Positions 9,873-20,244 of a stretch of 64,000 nucleotides of DNA are shown here, piece after piece (position 1 is the first letter of the stretch; each line of letters opens with the position of its first letter). The DNA comes from Superficieibacter sp. 1612_C1 (lineage in GTDB: Bacteria; Pseudomonadota; Gammaproteobacteria; Enterobacterales; Enterobacteriaceae), in contig NZ_JADGMI010000002.1 of the NCBI RefSeq assembly GCF_015234305.1, forward strand, positions 620,001-684,000, written 5' to 3'. Both the position numbers and the translations under genes were made by a program. Below the pieces are notes generated by a model, which was not told the origin of the DNA, ran no database searches, and was given only the letters and a program-made list of their open reading frames with translations.

Positions 9873-9946
9873 GGCGCGTTAGCAAAGCGGTTATGTAGCG
9901 GATTGCAAATCCGTCTAGTCCGGTTCGACTCCGGAACGCGCCTCCA
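9873..9946 (+). tRNA. cysT: tRNA-Cys (anticodon GCA)
   Basis: A 74-base tRNA with encoded CCA. Acceptor GGCGCGT pairs with ACGCGCC, the anticodon loop is ATTGCAAAT and the T-arm is CCGGTTCGACTCCGG. It lies 39 bases after tRNA-Gly. Confidence 0.98.
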
Positions 9947-9958
9947 ATTTTTTCCCGC

Positions 9959-10045
9959 GCCCGGGTGGTGAAATCGGTAGACACAAGGGATTTAAAATCC
10001 CTCGGCGTTCGCGCTGTGCGGGTTCAAGTCCCGCCCCGGGCACCA
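9959..10045 (+). tRNA. leuZ: tRNA-Leu (anticodon TAA)
   Basis: An 87-base class II tRNA with a long variable arm and encoded CCA. Acceptor GCCCGGG pairs with CCCGGGC and the anticodon loop is ATTTAAAAT. Unlike E. coli, where yecA follows, the yfa operon lies directly behind it. No duplicate of the tRNA 3' end was found further downstream. Confidence 0.98.
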
Positions 10046-10088
10046 TGGGAAATTAGAAGAATAATCAAAGCAATAAGCAGTGTCGTGA

Positions 10089-10111
10089 AACCACCTTCGG
10101 GTGGTTTTTTT
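10089..10111 (+). terminator. Terminator of the tRNA operon
   Basis: AACCACC, loop TTCG, GGTGGTT followed by a T-run, 44 bases after tRNA-Leu. Confidence 0.92.
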
Positions 10112-10255
10112 GTGGCCGCAATTTGTCCTTTATCAGACATTGATTTTGCCAGACGAAAGTGTAGTCTTGCTCGTCAGAACAGAAGCACATCTGAATGTCA
10201 CCGTATACACATTGAGATGGTGTCGCCTCCGCTCCCGGAAGTAGCGGATTGAAAT

Positions 10256-11983
10256 ATGTCAGGGATGGTAGTCATGACCGAATTAACCTCGCCCGCTAAA
10301 AAAGCGAAAGGGCGCAAGCTGTATGCTTTTATTGCTTTAGGCGGTCTCGTGGCGCTTTCTGCCGCCGTCTGGGGATGGCAGCACTACGCACATGTTGCCG
10401 AAAAAACGCTGACGCCGCGGGTCGTGCAAACGAATTTGCAGATCGACCTGAACACGCCGGATGTGCTGATTGACAGCGATTCATTAAGCCAGCTTCCCCG
10501 GGATCTACTGACGATCCCTTTCCTGCATGATGTTCTCAGCGAAGACTTCGTTTTCTATTACCAGAACAATGCCGACCGCCTTGGAATTGAAGGCAGCCTC
10601 CGGCGCATTGTCTATGAGCATAACTTAACGCTTCAGGACAAACTGTTGACCTCGCTGCTCGATCAGCCTGCCGAGACGGCATTGTGGCATGATAAAAAAG
10701 GCCGCCTGTCGCACTATATGGTGCTGATTAAGCGTAGCGGGCTGAGCAGGCTGCTTGAGCCGGTGTTATTTGCGGCGACCAGCGACAAGCAGTTGAGTAA
10801 AACTGAAATCAGCGGCATCAAAATTAATAACGACACCGTTCCCGTGTATGAGCTGCGCTATAACGGCAATCGTTCTCTGCTCTTTGCAACTTATCAAGAC
10901 AATATGCTGATTTTTTCCAGCAACGATATGTTGTTTAAAGGTGAAGAACAGGATGCGACGGCAACGGAAATCGCCCGTGGCCTGTTAAGCGGCGATAAAC
11001 ACTGGAATACCCAGTTTGGGCTGGAACCCCGCCAGCAATCCGCAGCCGGAACACAGCCAGTGCGCCAGCGGATTGTGGTCAGCGCCAATTTGCTGGGCTT
11101 TGGCTATCAACGTTTGATCCCGTCGTTTGCTGGCGTGCGCTTCGACATGTCAGCCGATGGCTGGCACAGCTGGCTGGCGCTCAATGATAAATCTGCCAGC
11201 ACAGACTCCAGCTATGACTTCGCTCCTGTCTGGGCCGCGATGCCTTCAGGGGCCAGTTTTTGCGTCGCCGTACCGTATTCCCACGGTATTGCCGAACAGA
11301 TGCTTGCCCGGTTAGGCGAGGAGCAAAAAAACCTGAGCGGGCTGCTCGATGGCGCTGGCGGACTGTGCTGGTATGAGGATTCCCGAGTCCAGAGCCCTTT
11401 ATTTGTGGGCCAAATTAACGGTGGCGTTGAACGGGCGCAGCTTCCCGCCGCGCTGTTTGAAAAAGCCATTGGCGCGCGTGAAATCAATGCGCCGCAGGGC
11501 GTGATAGCAGTGAAGAAAACGCAATCGGGTTCTGCTACGCTCTGGCAGCGTGAGGTCAGCTCACGTTACGGCCAGTATCCGGCGGCGCAATCGACATCGC
11601 CTGAGCAACTGATGTCGGCCTCCTTCTTCCGCGTATCGCTGGCGATGCAGGCGCAAACCGTTTTATTTTCCCTCGACGACACGTTAGTCAACCAGGCGCT
11701 GCAAACGCTGAATAAAACGCGTTCGCCAATGGCCGATGTTATTCCCACCGGGAGCACGGTGCCGCTCTATATCAATCCTCAGGGCATGGCAAAACTGTTA
11801 CGTCGCGAAACACTGGAGAGCCTGCCGAAGAACGTCGAACCGGTTTTCTTTAACGCCGCGCAAACGCTGCTGATGCCAAAACTCAACGCGTTAGCCGAAC
11901 AGCCTCGTTACGCCATGTCGCTGGCTGATCCTGAACCAGGTGACGCCTGGCAGTGGCTACCGGTGACCTGGAAGGCTCTATGA
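10256..11983 (+). CDS. yfaA: YfaA-like DUF2138 protein
   Basis: First gene of a five-gene operon matching E. coli yfaATSQP in order and protein sizes. The 575-residue product has a short basic N-terminus and one hydrophobic segment (about residues 24-46, [20 protein letters not shown]). It is therefore probably an inner-membrane anchored protein with a large periplasmic domain. The domain carries [16 protein letters not shown] and [15 protein letters not shown] blocks typical of the family. No catalytic motif is recognised. In-frame ATGs at 10265 and 10274 are alternative starts; the sequence before them does not decide. The stop overlaps yfaT (ATGA). Function is unknown; context suggests an envelope role. 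Confidence 0.88.
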   Translation: MSGMVVMTELTSPAKKAKGRKLYAFIALGGLVALSAAVWGWQHYAHVAEKTLTPRVVQTNLQIDLNTPDVLIDSDSLSQLPRDLLTIPFLHDVLSEDFVFYYQNNADRLGIEGSLRRIVYEHNLTLQDKLLTSLLDQPAETALWHDKKGRLSHYMVLIKRSGLSRLLEPVLFAATSDKQLSKTEISGIKINNDTVPVYELRYNGNRSLLFATYQDNMLIFSSNDMLFKGEEQDATATEIARGLLSGDKHWNTQFGLEPRQQSAAGTQPVRQRIVVSANLLGFGYQRLIPSFAGVRFDMSADGWHSWLALNDKSASTDSSYDFAPVWAAMPSGASFCVAVPYSHGIAEQMLARLGEEQKNLSGLLDGAGGLCWYEDSRVQSPLFVGQINGGVERAQLPAALFEKAIGAREINAPQGVIAVKKTQSGSATLWQREVSSRYGQYPAAQSTSPEQLMSASFFRVSLAMQAQTVLFSLDDTLVNQALQTLNKTRSPMADVIPTGSTVPLYINPQGMAKLLRRETLESLPKNVEPVFFNAAQTLLMPKLNALAEQPRYAMSLADPEPGDAWQWLPVTWKAL

Positions 11984-12609
11984 TCCGTCTGCTGGCAGCA
12001 TGTTGCTGGCTGATTTCTACGATGGCGATGGCGGCGCAAACCGTCACGCTTGATGTCGGGCAGTCAGCGCTGTTTCGCTCCTGGTTTACGCGCATTGCGG
12101 AAGAACAACTGCGACAGGGTCCCAGTCCGCGCTGGTATCAGCAGGATTGTGCCGGGCTGGTGCGTTTTGCCGCCAACGAAGCATTGAAGCCGCATGACAG
12201 TCAATGGCTACGCAGCAACGGCTTTTCGAACCGCTTTTTGCCGCCGGAGATGACGCTGACGCCGCAGCAACGCCAACTGGCGCAGAACTGGGATCAGGGC
12301 AACGGTAAATCCGGCCCGTATGTAAATGCTATCAAATTGATCCAGTACAACAGCCGTTTTGTTGGCCGGGATATAAACCAGGCGCTGCCTGGCGATATGA
12401 TTTTTTTTGATCAGGGCGACGATCAGCATTTGATGGTCTGGATGGGGCGTTACGTCATCTACCATACCGGAAGTGCTACCCACGCGGATAATGGAATGCG
12501 CGCCGTCAGTCTGCAACAACTCATGACATGGAACGATACCCGATGGATACCCAACGACTCCAATCCCAATTTCATTGGCGTTTATCGCTTAAATTTTCTG
12601 GCGCGATAA
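11980..12609 (+). CDS. yfaT: YfaT-like DUF1175 protein, NlpC/P60-like motifs
   Basis: A 209-residue secreted protein (signal peptide about residues 1-19, ending AMAAQ) annotated in the family only as DUF1175. The sequence shows Cys57 in [11 protein letters not shown], then [20 protein letters not shown] with His150, and His162 in YVIYHTGS. This order and spacing resembles the DCSGLV...GDLIFF...HVGIYxG...IHA pattern of NlpC/P60 cysteine peptidases that cut peptidoglycan stem peptides. Catalysis is inferred, not shown. The start is the ATG overlapping the yfaA stop, with GGAAGG upstream; a longer frame to 11953 lacks a good start. Confidence 0.88.
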   Translation: MIRLLAACCWLISTMAMAAQTVTLDVGQSALFRSWFTRIAEEQLRQGPSPRWYQQDCAGLVRFAANEALKPHDSQWLRSNGFSNRFLPPEMTLTPQQRQLAQNWDQGNGKSGPYVNAIKLIQYNSRFVGRDINQALPGDMIFFDQGDDQHLMVWMGRYVIYHTGSATHADNGMRAVSLQQLMTWNDTRWIPNDSNPNFIGVYRLNFLAR

Positions 12610-15600
12610 GCAGACAACCTTTTTCTCGCCTTTGCCTTCCACTGTTGATCGCGGCGGCGCTGGGATTGCCTCGCGCCTATGCCGGCGATGAGCTTCCCTC
12701 GAGCGGCTATTCATCGCCGACGGGAGACAGCTTTTTCTTACTGGCTGACAGCAGTTTTAGCAACGATGAAGAAGCCAAAGTCAGACTTGAAGCGCCCGGC
12801 CGCGATTACCAGCGCTACCGCATGGAAAACTATGGTGGGGCAGATATTCGCCTCTATCGTATCCCTGATCCGATGGACTTTCTGCGCCAGCAGAAAAACC
12901 TGCACCGCATTGTTGTTCAGCCGCAATACCTGGGGGACGGGCTGGCGAACACGCTCACTTTTTTGTGGGATAACTGGTACGGGAAATCACGTCGCGTCAT
13001 GCAGCGTTCGTTTTCTGCGCAGTCTCGCCAGCAGGTGACGCAGGCGCTGCCGGAATTACAGATTGGCAATGCGTTAACGACGCCATCGCAGTACGTTCAG
13101 GTGAACCAGTTCTCACCATTGAAAAAATATCCGCTGGTTGAGCAGTTTCGTTATCCGCTCTGGGACGCGATCCCCATTCAGCCGCAGGATGGCGTCAGGC
13201 TGGAAGGATCGTCCAGTAACTTTATTTCAGCTCAGCCAGGTAACGTTTATATTCCGCTCGGTAAGCTCGAGCCGGGGCTTTATCTGGTCGAAGCGATGAT
13301 CGGCAAGTATCGGGCAACCACGGTGGTTTTTGTGTCCAATACCGTGGCGCTAAGCAAAGTTTCCGGTAACGAACTATTAGCATGGACGGCGGGAAAAACT
13401 AACGGCGAGGCGAAGCCTGGGACTGATATTTTGTGGACTGATGGTCTGGGCGTATTAGCCAGCGGTAAGACGGACGCTGACGGCACCCTGCGGCTGAAAC
13501 ACCCTTCGCCGGAACGCTCGTATATTCTGGGTAAAGATGCTGAAGGCGGCGTCTTCGTCTCAGAGAACTTCTACTACGACAGTGAAATTTATAATACCCG
13601 ACTGTATGTTTTTACCGACCGGCCACTCTACCGTGCGGGCGATCGGGTTGATGTAAAGGTGCTCGGGCGCGAATTCCACGACCCGTTGCACTCATCGGCT
13701 ATCGTCAGCGCACCCGCGACCCTTTCCGTCATTGATGCTAATGGCAGCGTGCTGCAATCGCAGAAGATAATGCTTGATGGCGGCAAGGGGGGACAGGTAA
13801 GCCTTCGCCTGCCTGATAATGCGGTCTCTGGCGGTTATGAACTGCGTCTGGCCTATCGTAATCATCTTTACAGCAGCGCGTTCCGGGTGGCGAGCTACAT
13901 CAAACCGCATTTCGACGTCGCGCTGACGCTGGATAAAAAAGAGTTTAAAACCGGGGAGGCGGTGAAAGGCCATCTGCAACTGCTTTATCCGGATGGTAAA
14001 CCGGTAAAAAATGCCCGTATTCAGTTAAGCCTGCGATCTCAGCAACTGTCGATGGTTGGCAACGATCTCCGCTATGCCGGTCATTTCCCGATTGAACTTG
14101 CCAGCAGTGAGATGACCTCTGATGATGCCGGGCGAGTGGCGCTAAACTTGCCCGCAGCGGAAAAACCCAGCCGCTATCTGTTGACTATTTCAGCCAGTGA
14201 CGGGGCGGCATATCGGGTGAATTCGACCAAAGAGATCCTGATTGAGCGCGGGCTGGCGAGCTATTCCCTGCAAACCGCGGCGCAGTTCAGCACGTCTGGA
14301 GACGATGTGGTTTTCCGCTATTCCGCGCTGACGTCAGAGAAGCAGAAGCCCGTGAAATATGAGTGGGTTCGCCTTGAAGATCGTGAAACCCAACGAGGAC
14401 AAGTCGCAGCAGACGGAAAATCGTTCACCGTCCGGTTCGACAAGCCAAGTAACTACAACCTGACCTTACGTGATAAAGACGATTTAATCATCGGTGGTAT
14501 CAGTCATACCGTCACCGGCCCTGGCAGCAAGGCGCAGAGCGGAGCCATTGATATTACACCGGATAAAACCCAGTATCAGCCGGGTGAAATCGCGAAGATA
14601 CTCATTACCTTCCCCGAACCAGTACAGGAAGCGTTGTTAACGCTGGAGCGGGATAACGTTGAGAAACAGTCGCTGCTATCGCGCCCGGCAAACTGGCTGA
14701 CGCTCCAGCGTCTGAATGATACCCAGTATGTCGCTCAGGTGCCGGTCGCTGAAGCCTTCGCGCCCAATACGACATTTTCCGTGCTTTATACGCGTCACGG
14801 ACAGTACAGTTTCCAGAATGCGGGCATTAAAGTAGTGACGCCGCATCTGGATATTCAGGTGAAAACGGATAAAACCCACTACCAACCCGGTGAACTGGTC
14901 AATGTTGAATTGACGTCGCTGCTCAAAGGCAAACCGGTTTCCGCAACGCTGACGGTTGGCGTGGTGGATGAGATGATCTACGCGCTTCAGCCGGAGGTCG
15001 CGCCGGATATTGGCGCATTTTTCTACCCGCTGGGGCGCAATAACGTGCGCACCAGTTCCAGCTTATCGTTTATTAGCTACGATCAGGCGCTCTCCAGCGA
15101 ACCTACAATGCCGGGTGCCACCAACCGTAGCGAACGGCGGGTGAAGATGCTCGAACGTCCGCGCCGCGAAGAGGTGGATACTGCGGCGTGGCTGCCCTCG
15201 CTGACGACGGATAAACAGGGCAAAGCGTACTTTACTTTCCTCATGCCGGACTCCCTGACCCGCTGGCGAATTACCGCCCGGGGGATGAACGCTGACGGCC
15301 TGGTAGGGCAACGCCGCGCCTTCCTGCGTTCAGAAAAAAATCTCTATATGAAATTGAGCATGCCGACGGTATTCCGGGAAGGCGATCAACCTGAGGCCGG
15401 GGTGTTTATTTTCAGCCAGCAGGATAACGCAGCCGTAGAACTGGTGACGCATTTTGCCGGACAGGAACAGCGTCAGCCGCTGACGCTCCATCAAGGGGCA
15501 AACTATATTCCACTGACCCAGCATTTTCAGCAGTCTGGCCTGTTCAACGCTGAACTGCTGCAAAACGGTCAGACCCAGGACAGCATCAGCACGACGCTGG

Positions 15601-17177
15601 ACTTTATTGATAACGCCTGGCGGGTGGATGAACAAAAAAATGTGCTGTTAACTGGCGGGGATAATCTGCTGGATCTGCCGGAACATGCGCGCAGTATTCG
15701 CCTGCAAAGCAGTGATAGCGCCCAGGATATTTTCCGCAATAACCTTGATGAGCTTATCGACGAACCTTATGGCGGCGTGGTCAATACGGCCAGCCGTCTG
15801 ATCCCATTAAGCCTGGCCTGGCGCTCGCTGCCCACTCATGACGGCGTAGCCGCCGACGATCTGCGGCAGATGATGCAAAGCAACCGTCTGCGTCTGATGC
15901 AACTGGCGGGACCGGGCGCGCGTTTTGCCTGGTGGGGAGGCAGTGAAGACAGCAGCGCGTTGCTGACCGCCTGGGCATGGTATGCCGACTGGCACGCCAG
16001 TCAGGCGCTGGGGGTCCCTCAATCAGCAGAATACTGGCAGCATATGCTGGATTGTTACGCCGAGCAGGCAAACGCCATGCCGCTACTGCATCGGGCGCTG
16101 GTGCTGGCCTGGGCACAGGAAATGGGGCTGCCGGTGAAGAGTCTGTTGAAAGGACTAGATGAAGCCGTTTCCCGCCGCCCGGAAGCGAGCGGCGCGCTAC
16201 GGGCAGATGACGTGCGTGGCCCTGATGACAGTCTGATCCTCTGGCAACCGGAGTCGGCGCTCGGCGACGCGGTAGCGAGGGTGCTGACCACGACGCTGTT
16301 GAACAGGGCCGGATTAAGTTCAGTTGAGGGTCAGGAACAGCAGGAAAATGCGCTGCGTCTGGCTGCCGACAGCAATCAGCCGCTGGCCCGCACGGTCGTT
16401 CTGCTCAATGGCAAGGGTGATGCGAGTCAGGTGGCCGCCATTCTGCGCAGCTTAACCGCGCAGCAGTCGGGCATGGATCGCGCGCTGGCATTGACCTGGC
16501 TGACGACACTGATGCATTCGACCCCGGCGGTAACGCTCCCTGCACCCGCAGGCGCATGGGCGAAGCGCCATGCGGCGAATGGCAGCGAATACTGGCGCTG
16601 GACCGGGCAGGGCGTGCCGGACGTTATTTCATTACCGGATGATATCGCGACCCCACAGAATGTGCAGATCCGCTGGCGTGAACCGGCCAGTCTGGCGCGG
16701 CAACGTAATATTGCGGTGAAAGTCGAGCGTCAGTTATTCAAACTGGTGGCGGGTGAGGATGCGATGGACTTCACTTTGCAACCCGTCAGCGGCAATGAAA
16801 TTGATAGCGACGCGCTGTACCTTGATGAAATTACGTTGATCAGCGAGCAGACATCACCGCTGCGTTATGGTCAGGTTGAGGTTCCGCTGCCGCCAGGTGC
16901 CGATGTGGAACGCACCACCTGGGGGATTTCCGTCCGCAAGCCGGGGACGAAAAATCAGCAGGGTGAGCCGCTGGAAAAAGCACGCAATGAAATGAGCGAG
17001 CTGGCGTATATGATCCCGGTGAATACGTTGACCGGAACCACCACCTTCCGCCATTTGCTGCGCTTTTCGCAAAAAGGGAAATTTGTCTTACCACCGGCTC
17101 GCTATGTGCGCAGTTACGCACCTGACCAGCAGAGCCTGGCATCCGGCACGGACTGGACTGAAATGCAGGTGAAATAA
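12528..17177 (+). CDS. yfaS: YfaS-like alpha-2-macroglobulin family protein
   Basis: Large secreted protein (1549 residues) of the bacterial alpha-2-macroglobulin family, which is thought to trap foreign proteases in the periplasm. A basic N-terminus and hydrophobic segment (about residues 34-52, ending PRAYAG) form a signal. Repeated macroglobulin beta-domains carry the bait-side motif [17 protein letters not shown] near residue 365. The A2M domain starts near residue 888 ([20 protein letters not shown]). Where thioester members have a Cys-x-Glu-Gln, residues 1083-1086 read GVVN in [13 protein letters not shown], so no thioester can form. The start at 12528 (or ATG at 12543) overlaps yfaT by up to 82 bases, which is unusual. 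E. coli K-12 yfaS is often annotated as disrupted; here the frame is intact. Confidence 0.9.
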   Translation: MERYPMDTQRLQSQFHWRLSLKFSGAISRQPFSRLCLPLLIAAALGLPRAYAGDELPSSGYSSPTGDSFFLLADSSFSNDEEAKVRLEAPGRDYQRYRMENYGGADIRLYRIPDPMDFLRQQKNLHRIVVQPQYLGDGLANTLTFLWDNWYGKSRRVMQRSFSAQSRQQVTQALPELQIGNALTTPSQYVQVNQFSPLKKYPLVEQFRYPLWDAIPIQPQDGVRLEGSSSNFISAQPGNVYIPLGKLEPGLYLVEAMIGKYRATTVVFVSNTVALSKVSGNELLAWTAGKTNGEAKPGTDILWTDGLGVLASGKTDADGTLRLKHPSPERSYILGKDAEGGVFVSENFYYDSEIYNTRLYVFTDRPLYRAGDRVDVKVLGREFHDPLHSSAIVSAPATLSVIDANGSVLQSQKIMLDGGKGGQVSLRLPDNAVSGGYELRLAYRNHLYSSAFRVASYIKPHFDVALTLDKKEFKTGEAVKGHLQLLYPDGKPVKNARIQLSLRSQQLSMVGNDLRYAGHFPIELASSEMTSDDAGRVALNLPAAEKPSRYLLTISASDGAAYRVNSTKEILIERGLASYSLQTAAQFSTSGDDVVFRYSALTSEKQKPVKYEWVRLEDRETQRGQVAADGKSFTVRFDKPSNYNLTLRDKDDLIIGGISHTVTGPGSKAQSGAIDITPDKTQYQPGEIAKILITFPEPVQEALLTLERDNVEKQSLLSRPANWLTLQRLNDTQYVAQVPVAEAFAPNTTFSVLYTRHGQYSFQNAGIKVVTPHLDIQVKTDKTHYQPGELVNVELTSLLKGKPVSATLTVGVVDEMIYALQPEVAPDIGAFFYPLGRNNVRTSSSLSFISYDQALSSEPTMPGATNRSERRVKMLERPRREEVDTAAWLPSLTTDKQGKAYFTFLMPDSLTRWRITARGMNADGLVGQRRAFLRSEKNLYMKLSMPTVFREGDQPEAGVFIFSQQDNAAVELVTHFAGQEQRQPLTLHQGANYIPLTQHFQQSGLFNAELLQNGQTQDSISTTLDFIDNAWRVDEQKNVLLTGGDNLLDLPEHARSIRLQSSDSAQDIFRNNLDELIDEPYGGVVNTASRLIPLSLAWRSLPTHDGVAADDLRQMMQSNRLRLMQLAGPGARFAWWGGSEDSSALLTAWAWYADWHASQALGVPQSAEYWQHMLDCYAEQANAMPLLHRALVLAWAQEMGLPVKSLLKGLDEAVSRRPEASGALRADDVRGPDDSLILWQPESALGDAVARVLTTTLLNRAGLSSVEGQEQQENALRLAADSNQPLARTVVLLNGKGDASQVAAILRSLTAQQSGMDRALALTWLTTLMHSTPAVTLPAPAGAWAKRHAANGSEYWRWTGQGVPDVISLPDDIATPQNVQIRWREPASLARQRNIAVKVERQLFKLVAGEDAMDFTLQPVSGNEIDSDALYLDEITLISEQTSPLRYGQVEVPLPPGADVERTTWGISVRKPGTKNQQGEPLEKARNEMSELAYMIPVNTLTGTTTFRHLLRFSQKGKFVLPPARYVRSYAPDQQSLASGTDWTEMQVK

Positions 17178-18827
17178 GTGAGGCTGGCGCACGCGATATG
17201 GCTACTTTGTCTCCTCCCTCTGTTGGCAACGGCAGAAGGAGCATCTCTGCGGCTGGCGCTTCGTGAGGCGGAGGGCGACCGGCTCTATACGTTAACCGAG
17301 GCGGGGGTAAGTCACGCCTCCGCGTTGCCGGAAGATACCGCTTCCCCGCTGGGAAGCATATGGAAACTGTATGTTTACGCCTGGCTGGAGGATACCCACC
17401 AGACGGAGCAGCCTTATCAATGTCAGGGACACGATCCCGAGGAGGTGTACTGCTGTCATCCCGGAGAAAACATTACCCGCGATACGGCGCTGGTCCGCTC
17501 ATGCGGGCTTTACTTTGCTCCCTCGCGGTTACACATTGATGAAAGCGCATGGGATGCATACTGGCGACAGCACAATGCGCCGTCATGGGTGAGTTCACTG
17601 TCCTCACTCGGGCCGCAAACGCAGGTCAGCGTTAAAGCGCTGCTCGACTCATTAGCCGTATTGCCCGCGCAGCAAAAAGCCCGAAATGTATTGCTGGATG
17701 TGATGCTGGATAGTAGCAAAGAGGGGGTGGCCGCGCAGCTTGGCGGACGACTACGGGTAAAAACCTGGAGTTGGTTTGCCAGCGACAAGGCGCATTCCCG
17801 TGAGGGAGGATTCGCTGGCTGGTTGACGGACGGTACGCCCGTCTGGGCTGGCGGTAACGGTACCAGTAAAACGATACTGACGCGCTATGCCGCCATTCTT
17901 AATCAACTGCTGCCCGTGCCGTCAGATGTTGCCAGTGGTCAGTGCGTGCTGGTGGATATGTTTGCCCGCTATCCGGTGCAGTCGGTAACAAAAGAAAACA
18001 CCACCCAAAGCGTTACCGCCGGTCCACTATCCGGACGCTATCGCGTGACGTTCAGCAATGGCAATCACCTTACTCTGGTGAGCAGCGGCGAGACCCTGCT
18101 CCAGACCGAAAACGGCACGCTGCGTCTTCAGGCGCACCTCGACCGCGAAGAGTATGTTGCCCGGGTACTGGATCGCGAGGCGGCAAGCACGCCGCTGGAA
18201 GCGGCAAAAGCGATGACCATCGTTATCCGTACCTGGTTACTGCAAAACGCGCAGCGCGAGGGCGACTGCCTGAGGATCGGCGACAGTAGCGCCAGCCAGC
18301 GCGTTTCACCTTCACCTGCCAGCCATGCGGCGCGTCAGGTCACGGCCTGGACACAGGATATGATCCTGGCGGGCGGGCCGGTAAATTATCACAGGGAACG
18401 CGCCGCTACGGGTCTGCTCTCATGGCAAAACGCACGCGAGCAGGCAGCGCAGGGAGAGCGCTTTGACGCGATCCTCTCTGCTGCCTTTCCTTATGCCAGT
18501 CTGAGCCGCTGGGACGATCCGCACTCCACCTGTCAGCCGATGCCTGAGGCAAAACGCTGGCTGATGACAAAACGGGAGCAGTGGCGCAGGCAACTGGATC
18601 TGGAACCTGGCTATAGCGAGCCGTCAAATTTTGCGGTTTGCAAACTGGTGTCAGGTTTTCCGTTTACCGACAGGCAGCAAAAGCGTCTGTATATTCGCAA
18701 TTTTTTTACGCTACAGGACAGGCTTGATGTAACGCATGAGTACCTGCATCTGGCTTTCGACGGTTATCCCTCGGGACTGGATGAATCTTATGTGGAAAAC
18801 CTGGCCCGTCATTTATTAATGGACTAA
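17178..18827 (+). CDS. yfaQ: YfaQ-like DUF2300 protein, transpeptidase-like plus SpoIID-like
   Basis: A 549-residue secreted protein (signal about 1-20) annotated in the family as DUF2300. The N-terminal 280 residues show motifs in penicillin-binding order: Ser60-x-x-Lys63 (PLGSIWKLYVY), Ser108-Cys-Gly (ALVRSCGLYF, where PBPs have SCN), and Lys195-Thr-Trp (LRVKTWSW, for KTG). GGFAGWLTDGTPVWAGG follows, like the segment after KTG in PBP1C. Residues about 300-460 resemble SpoIID: EEYVARVLDREAASTPLEAA with Glu334 and IVIRTWLL. Domain assignments are mine from motifs. The start is a GTG immediately after the yfaS stop, so translation is coupled. Confidence 0.88.
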   Translation: MRLAHAIWLLCLLPLLATAEGASLRLALREAEGDRLYTLTEAGVSHASALPEDTASPLGSIWKLYVYAWLEDTHQTEQPYQCQGHDPEEVYCCHPGENITRDTALVRSCGLYFAPSRLHIDESAWDAYWRQHNAPSWVSSLSSLGPQTQVSVKALLDSLAVLPAQQKARNVLLDVMLDSSKEGVAAQLGGRLRVKTWSWFASDKAHSREGGFAGWLTDGTPVWAGGNGTSKTILTRYAAILNQLLPVPSDVASGQCVLVDMFARYPVQSVTKENTTQSVTAGPLSGRYRVTFSNGNHLTLVSSGETLLQTENGTLRLQAHLDREEYVARVLDREAASTPLEAAKAMTIVIRTWLLQNAQREGDCLRIGDSSASQRVSPSPASHAARQVTAWTQDMILAGGPVNYHRERAATGLLSWQNAREQAAQGERFDAILSAAFPYASLSRWDDPHSTCQPMPEAKRWLMTKREQWRRQLDLEPGYSEPSNFAVCKLVSGFPFTDRQQKRLYIRNFFTLQDRLDVTHEYLHLAFDGYPSGLDESYVENLARHLLMD

Positions 18828-18831
18828 TGCT

Positions 18832-19617
18832 ATGCGTACAATGACCCGTATTTTGTTTCCGTTATTATTTATCTCGTTCCCGGCGCTGGCGGACAGCGCT
18901 GGCACTCAGGAGGTTCAGATCGACGCGCCGCTGTCCGGCTGGAGTGCGGCCGGGGGCGACAATGCGGCGTTTTCGCAGTCGGTGAACTACCCGGCGTCAA
19001 CGGTCAATATGGCCAGCGACCAAAATATCTCCGCGCAAATTCGTGGGCAGATCAAAAATTTCTCACCAACGGGCAAAAAGCAACCCGGCAGGCTGGTGGT
19101 CAACGGTGCCAGCATGCCGCAGCGTTTTGAAGATGATGGCTCCTTTGCGCGTCCCTATATTTTCCCGGAAGGCAGCAACAGTATTGAAGTCGTCAGCCCT
19201 GACGGTAAGAGCCGTAACCGTATGCAGTTCTATTCAACGCCGGGCACTGGCGCGATCCGTGCCCGTTTGCGGCTGGTACTGTCGTGGGATACCGATAACA
19301 CCGATTTAGACATGCACGTGGTGACGCCGGACGGTGAACATGCCTGGTATGGCAATCCGGCACTGAATAATGGCGGTGCGCTGGATGTCGATGTGACGAC
19401 CGGCTACGGTCCGGAGATTTTTGCCATGCCTGCGCCCGTGAAGGGGCGTTATCTGGTGTATATCAATTACTACGGTGGCCGTAGTGAGACGGAACTGACC
19501 ACCGCGCAATTAACCATTATCAGTGACGAAGGCTCTGCCAATGAAAAGCAGGAAACCTTCATCGTTCCCATGCGCAAAGCGGGTGAACTGACGCTGGTGA
19601 AAAGTTTTAACTGGTAA
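18832..19617 (+). CDS. yfaP: YfaP-like DUF2135 protein
   Basis: Last gene of the yfa operon, four bases after yfaQ. The 261-residue protein has a cleavable signal peptide (about residues 1-20, FPALADSAG). It contains a beta-rich DUF2135 domain with the conserved stretch LVLSWDTDNTDLDMHVVTPD, then GGRSETELTTAQLT. The Asp-rich turn could bind a metal ion. No enzyme motif is visible; it looks like a periplasmic binding or adaptor protein. It probably acts with YfaS and YfaQ because the genes are contiguous and have no internal terminator. Function is unknown. Confidence 0.88.
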   Translation: MRTMTRILFPLLFISFPALADSAGTQEVQIDAPLSGWSAAGGDNAAFSQSVNYPASTVNMASDQNISAQIRGQIKNFSPTGKKQPGRLVVNGASMPQRFEDDGSFARPYIFPEGSNSIEVVSPDGKSRNRMQFYSTPGTGAIRARLRLVLSWDTDNTDLDMHVVTPDGEHAWYGNPALNNGGALDVDVTTGYGPEIFAMPAPVKGRYLVYINYYGGRSETELTTAQLTIISDEGSANEKQETFIVPMRKAGELTLVKSFNW

Positions 19618-19698
19618 TGCGGGCATCGCGTAAACTCCTTCATACTCCACGCCGCAAAAGGTATGCTGATGGTTAACCTTTTGCCAACGGAGGCCGGA

Positions 19699-20244
19699 AT
19701 GACAACGGAAATAAAAACGCTCTCGACTGAAGAGATCTACCGGAATAAATGGATGGCGCTGCGCGAGGATCGCATTCTCAGAGCGGACGGCAGTCAGGGG
19801 ATTTATTCGGTTATCGAGAAGCCGGATTTTGTGGTGATCCTGCCCATCGAAGATGATGCTCTCTTCGTTGTGGAGCAGTTTCGCTATCCGCTGGGGGAGA
19901 GAACCATTGAGCTTCCTCAGGGTTCCTGGGAACATACGCTAACCGCCACGCCTGAGCAGGTTGCCGCCGGTGAGCTACGGGAAGAAACCGGCTTAGTCGC
20001 AGGGAAGATGATCCGCGTCGGCTATCAAAAGCTGGCGCAGGGCTATTCGCAGCAGGGTTATCATATTTATCTGGCAACCGAATTAACCCATCATGCGCCG
20101 TCGCTCGATCCCGAAGAGTACGGTCTCACCGCCCGCAAAATCAAAACAGACGATTTTATGCAGTTGATCCTCGATGGCAACGTCACCGATGCCACGTCGG
20201 TTACGGCTTTTCTTCTGGCAAAGGCCAGGGGATTGATCGCTTAG
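19699..20244 (+). CDS. Nudix hydrolase
   Basis: A 181-residue cytoplasmic Nudix-fold protein, probably hydrolysing a nucleoside diphosphate linked to another group, such as ADP-ribose or a nucleotide sugar. The Nudix helix is recognisable at residues 75-99 (PQGSWE then AAGELREETGL) but departs from the consensus. Gly91 stands where the REUxEE arginine is expected, and the first Gly is two residues too far from the Glu. The metal-binding Glu92, Glu95 and Glu96 are kept. Start chosen at the ATG after AACGGAGG; an earlier ATG at 19663 lacks a ribosome site. It is not present at this place in E. coli K-12. Substrate unknown. Confidence 0.88.
   Translation: MTTEIKTLSTEEIYRNKWMALREDRILRADGSQGIYSVIEKPDFVVILPIEDDALFVVEQFRYPLGERTIELPQGSWEHTLTATPEQVAAGELREETGLVAGKMIRVGYQKLAQGYSQQGYHIYLATELTHHAPSLDPEEYGLTARKIKTDDFMQLILDGNVTDATSVTAFLLAKARGLIA

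Noticed and set aside
9965-10252. 95-codon frame starting within tRNA-Leu
   Set aside because: Begins inside the tRNA and passes through the tRNA terminator; not a plausible gene.
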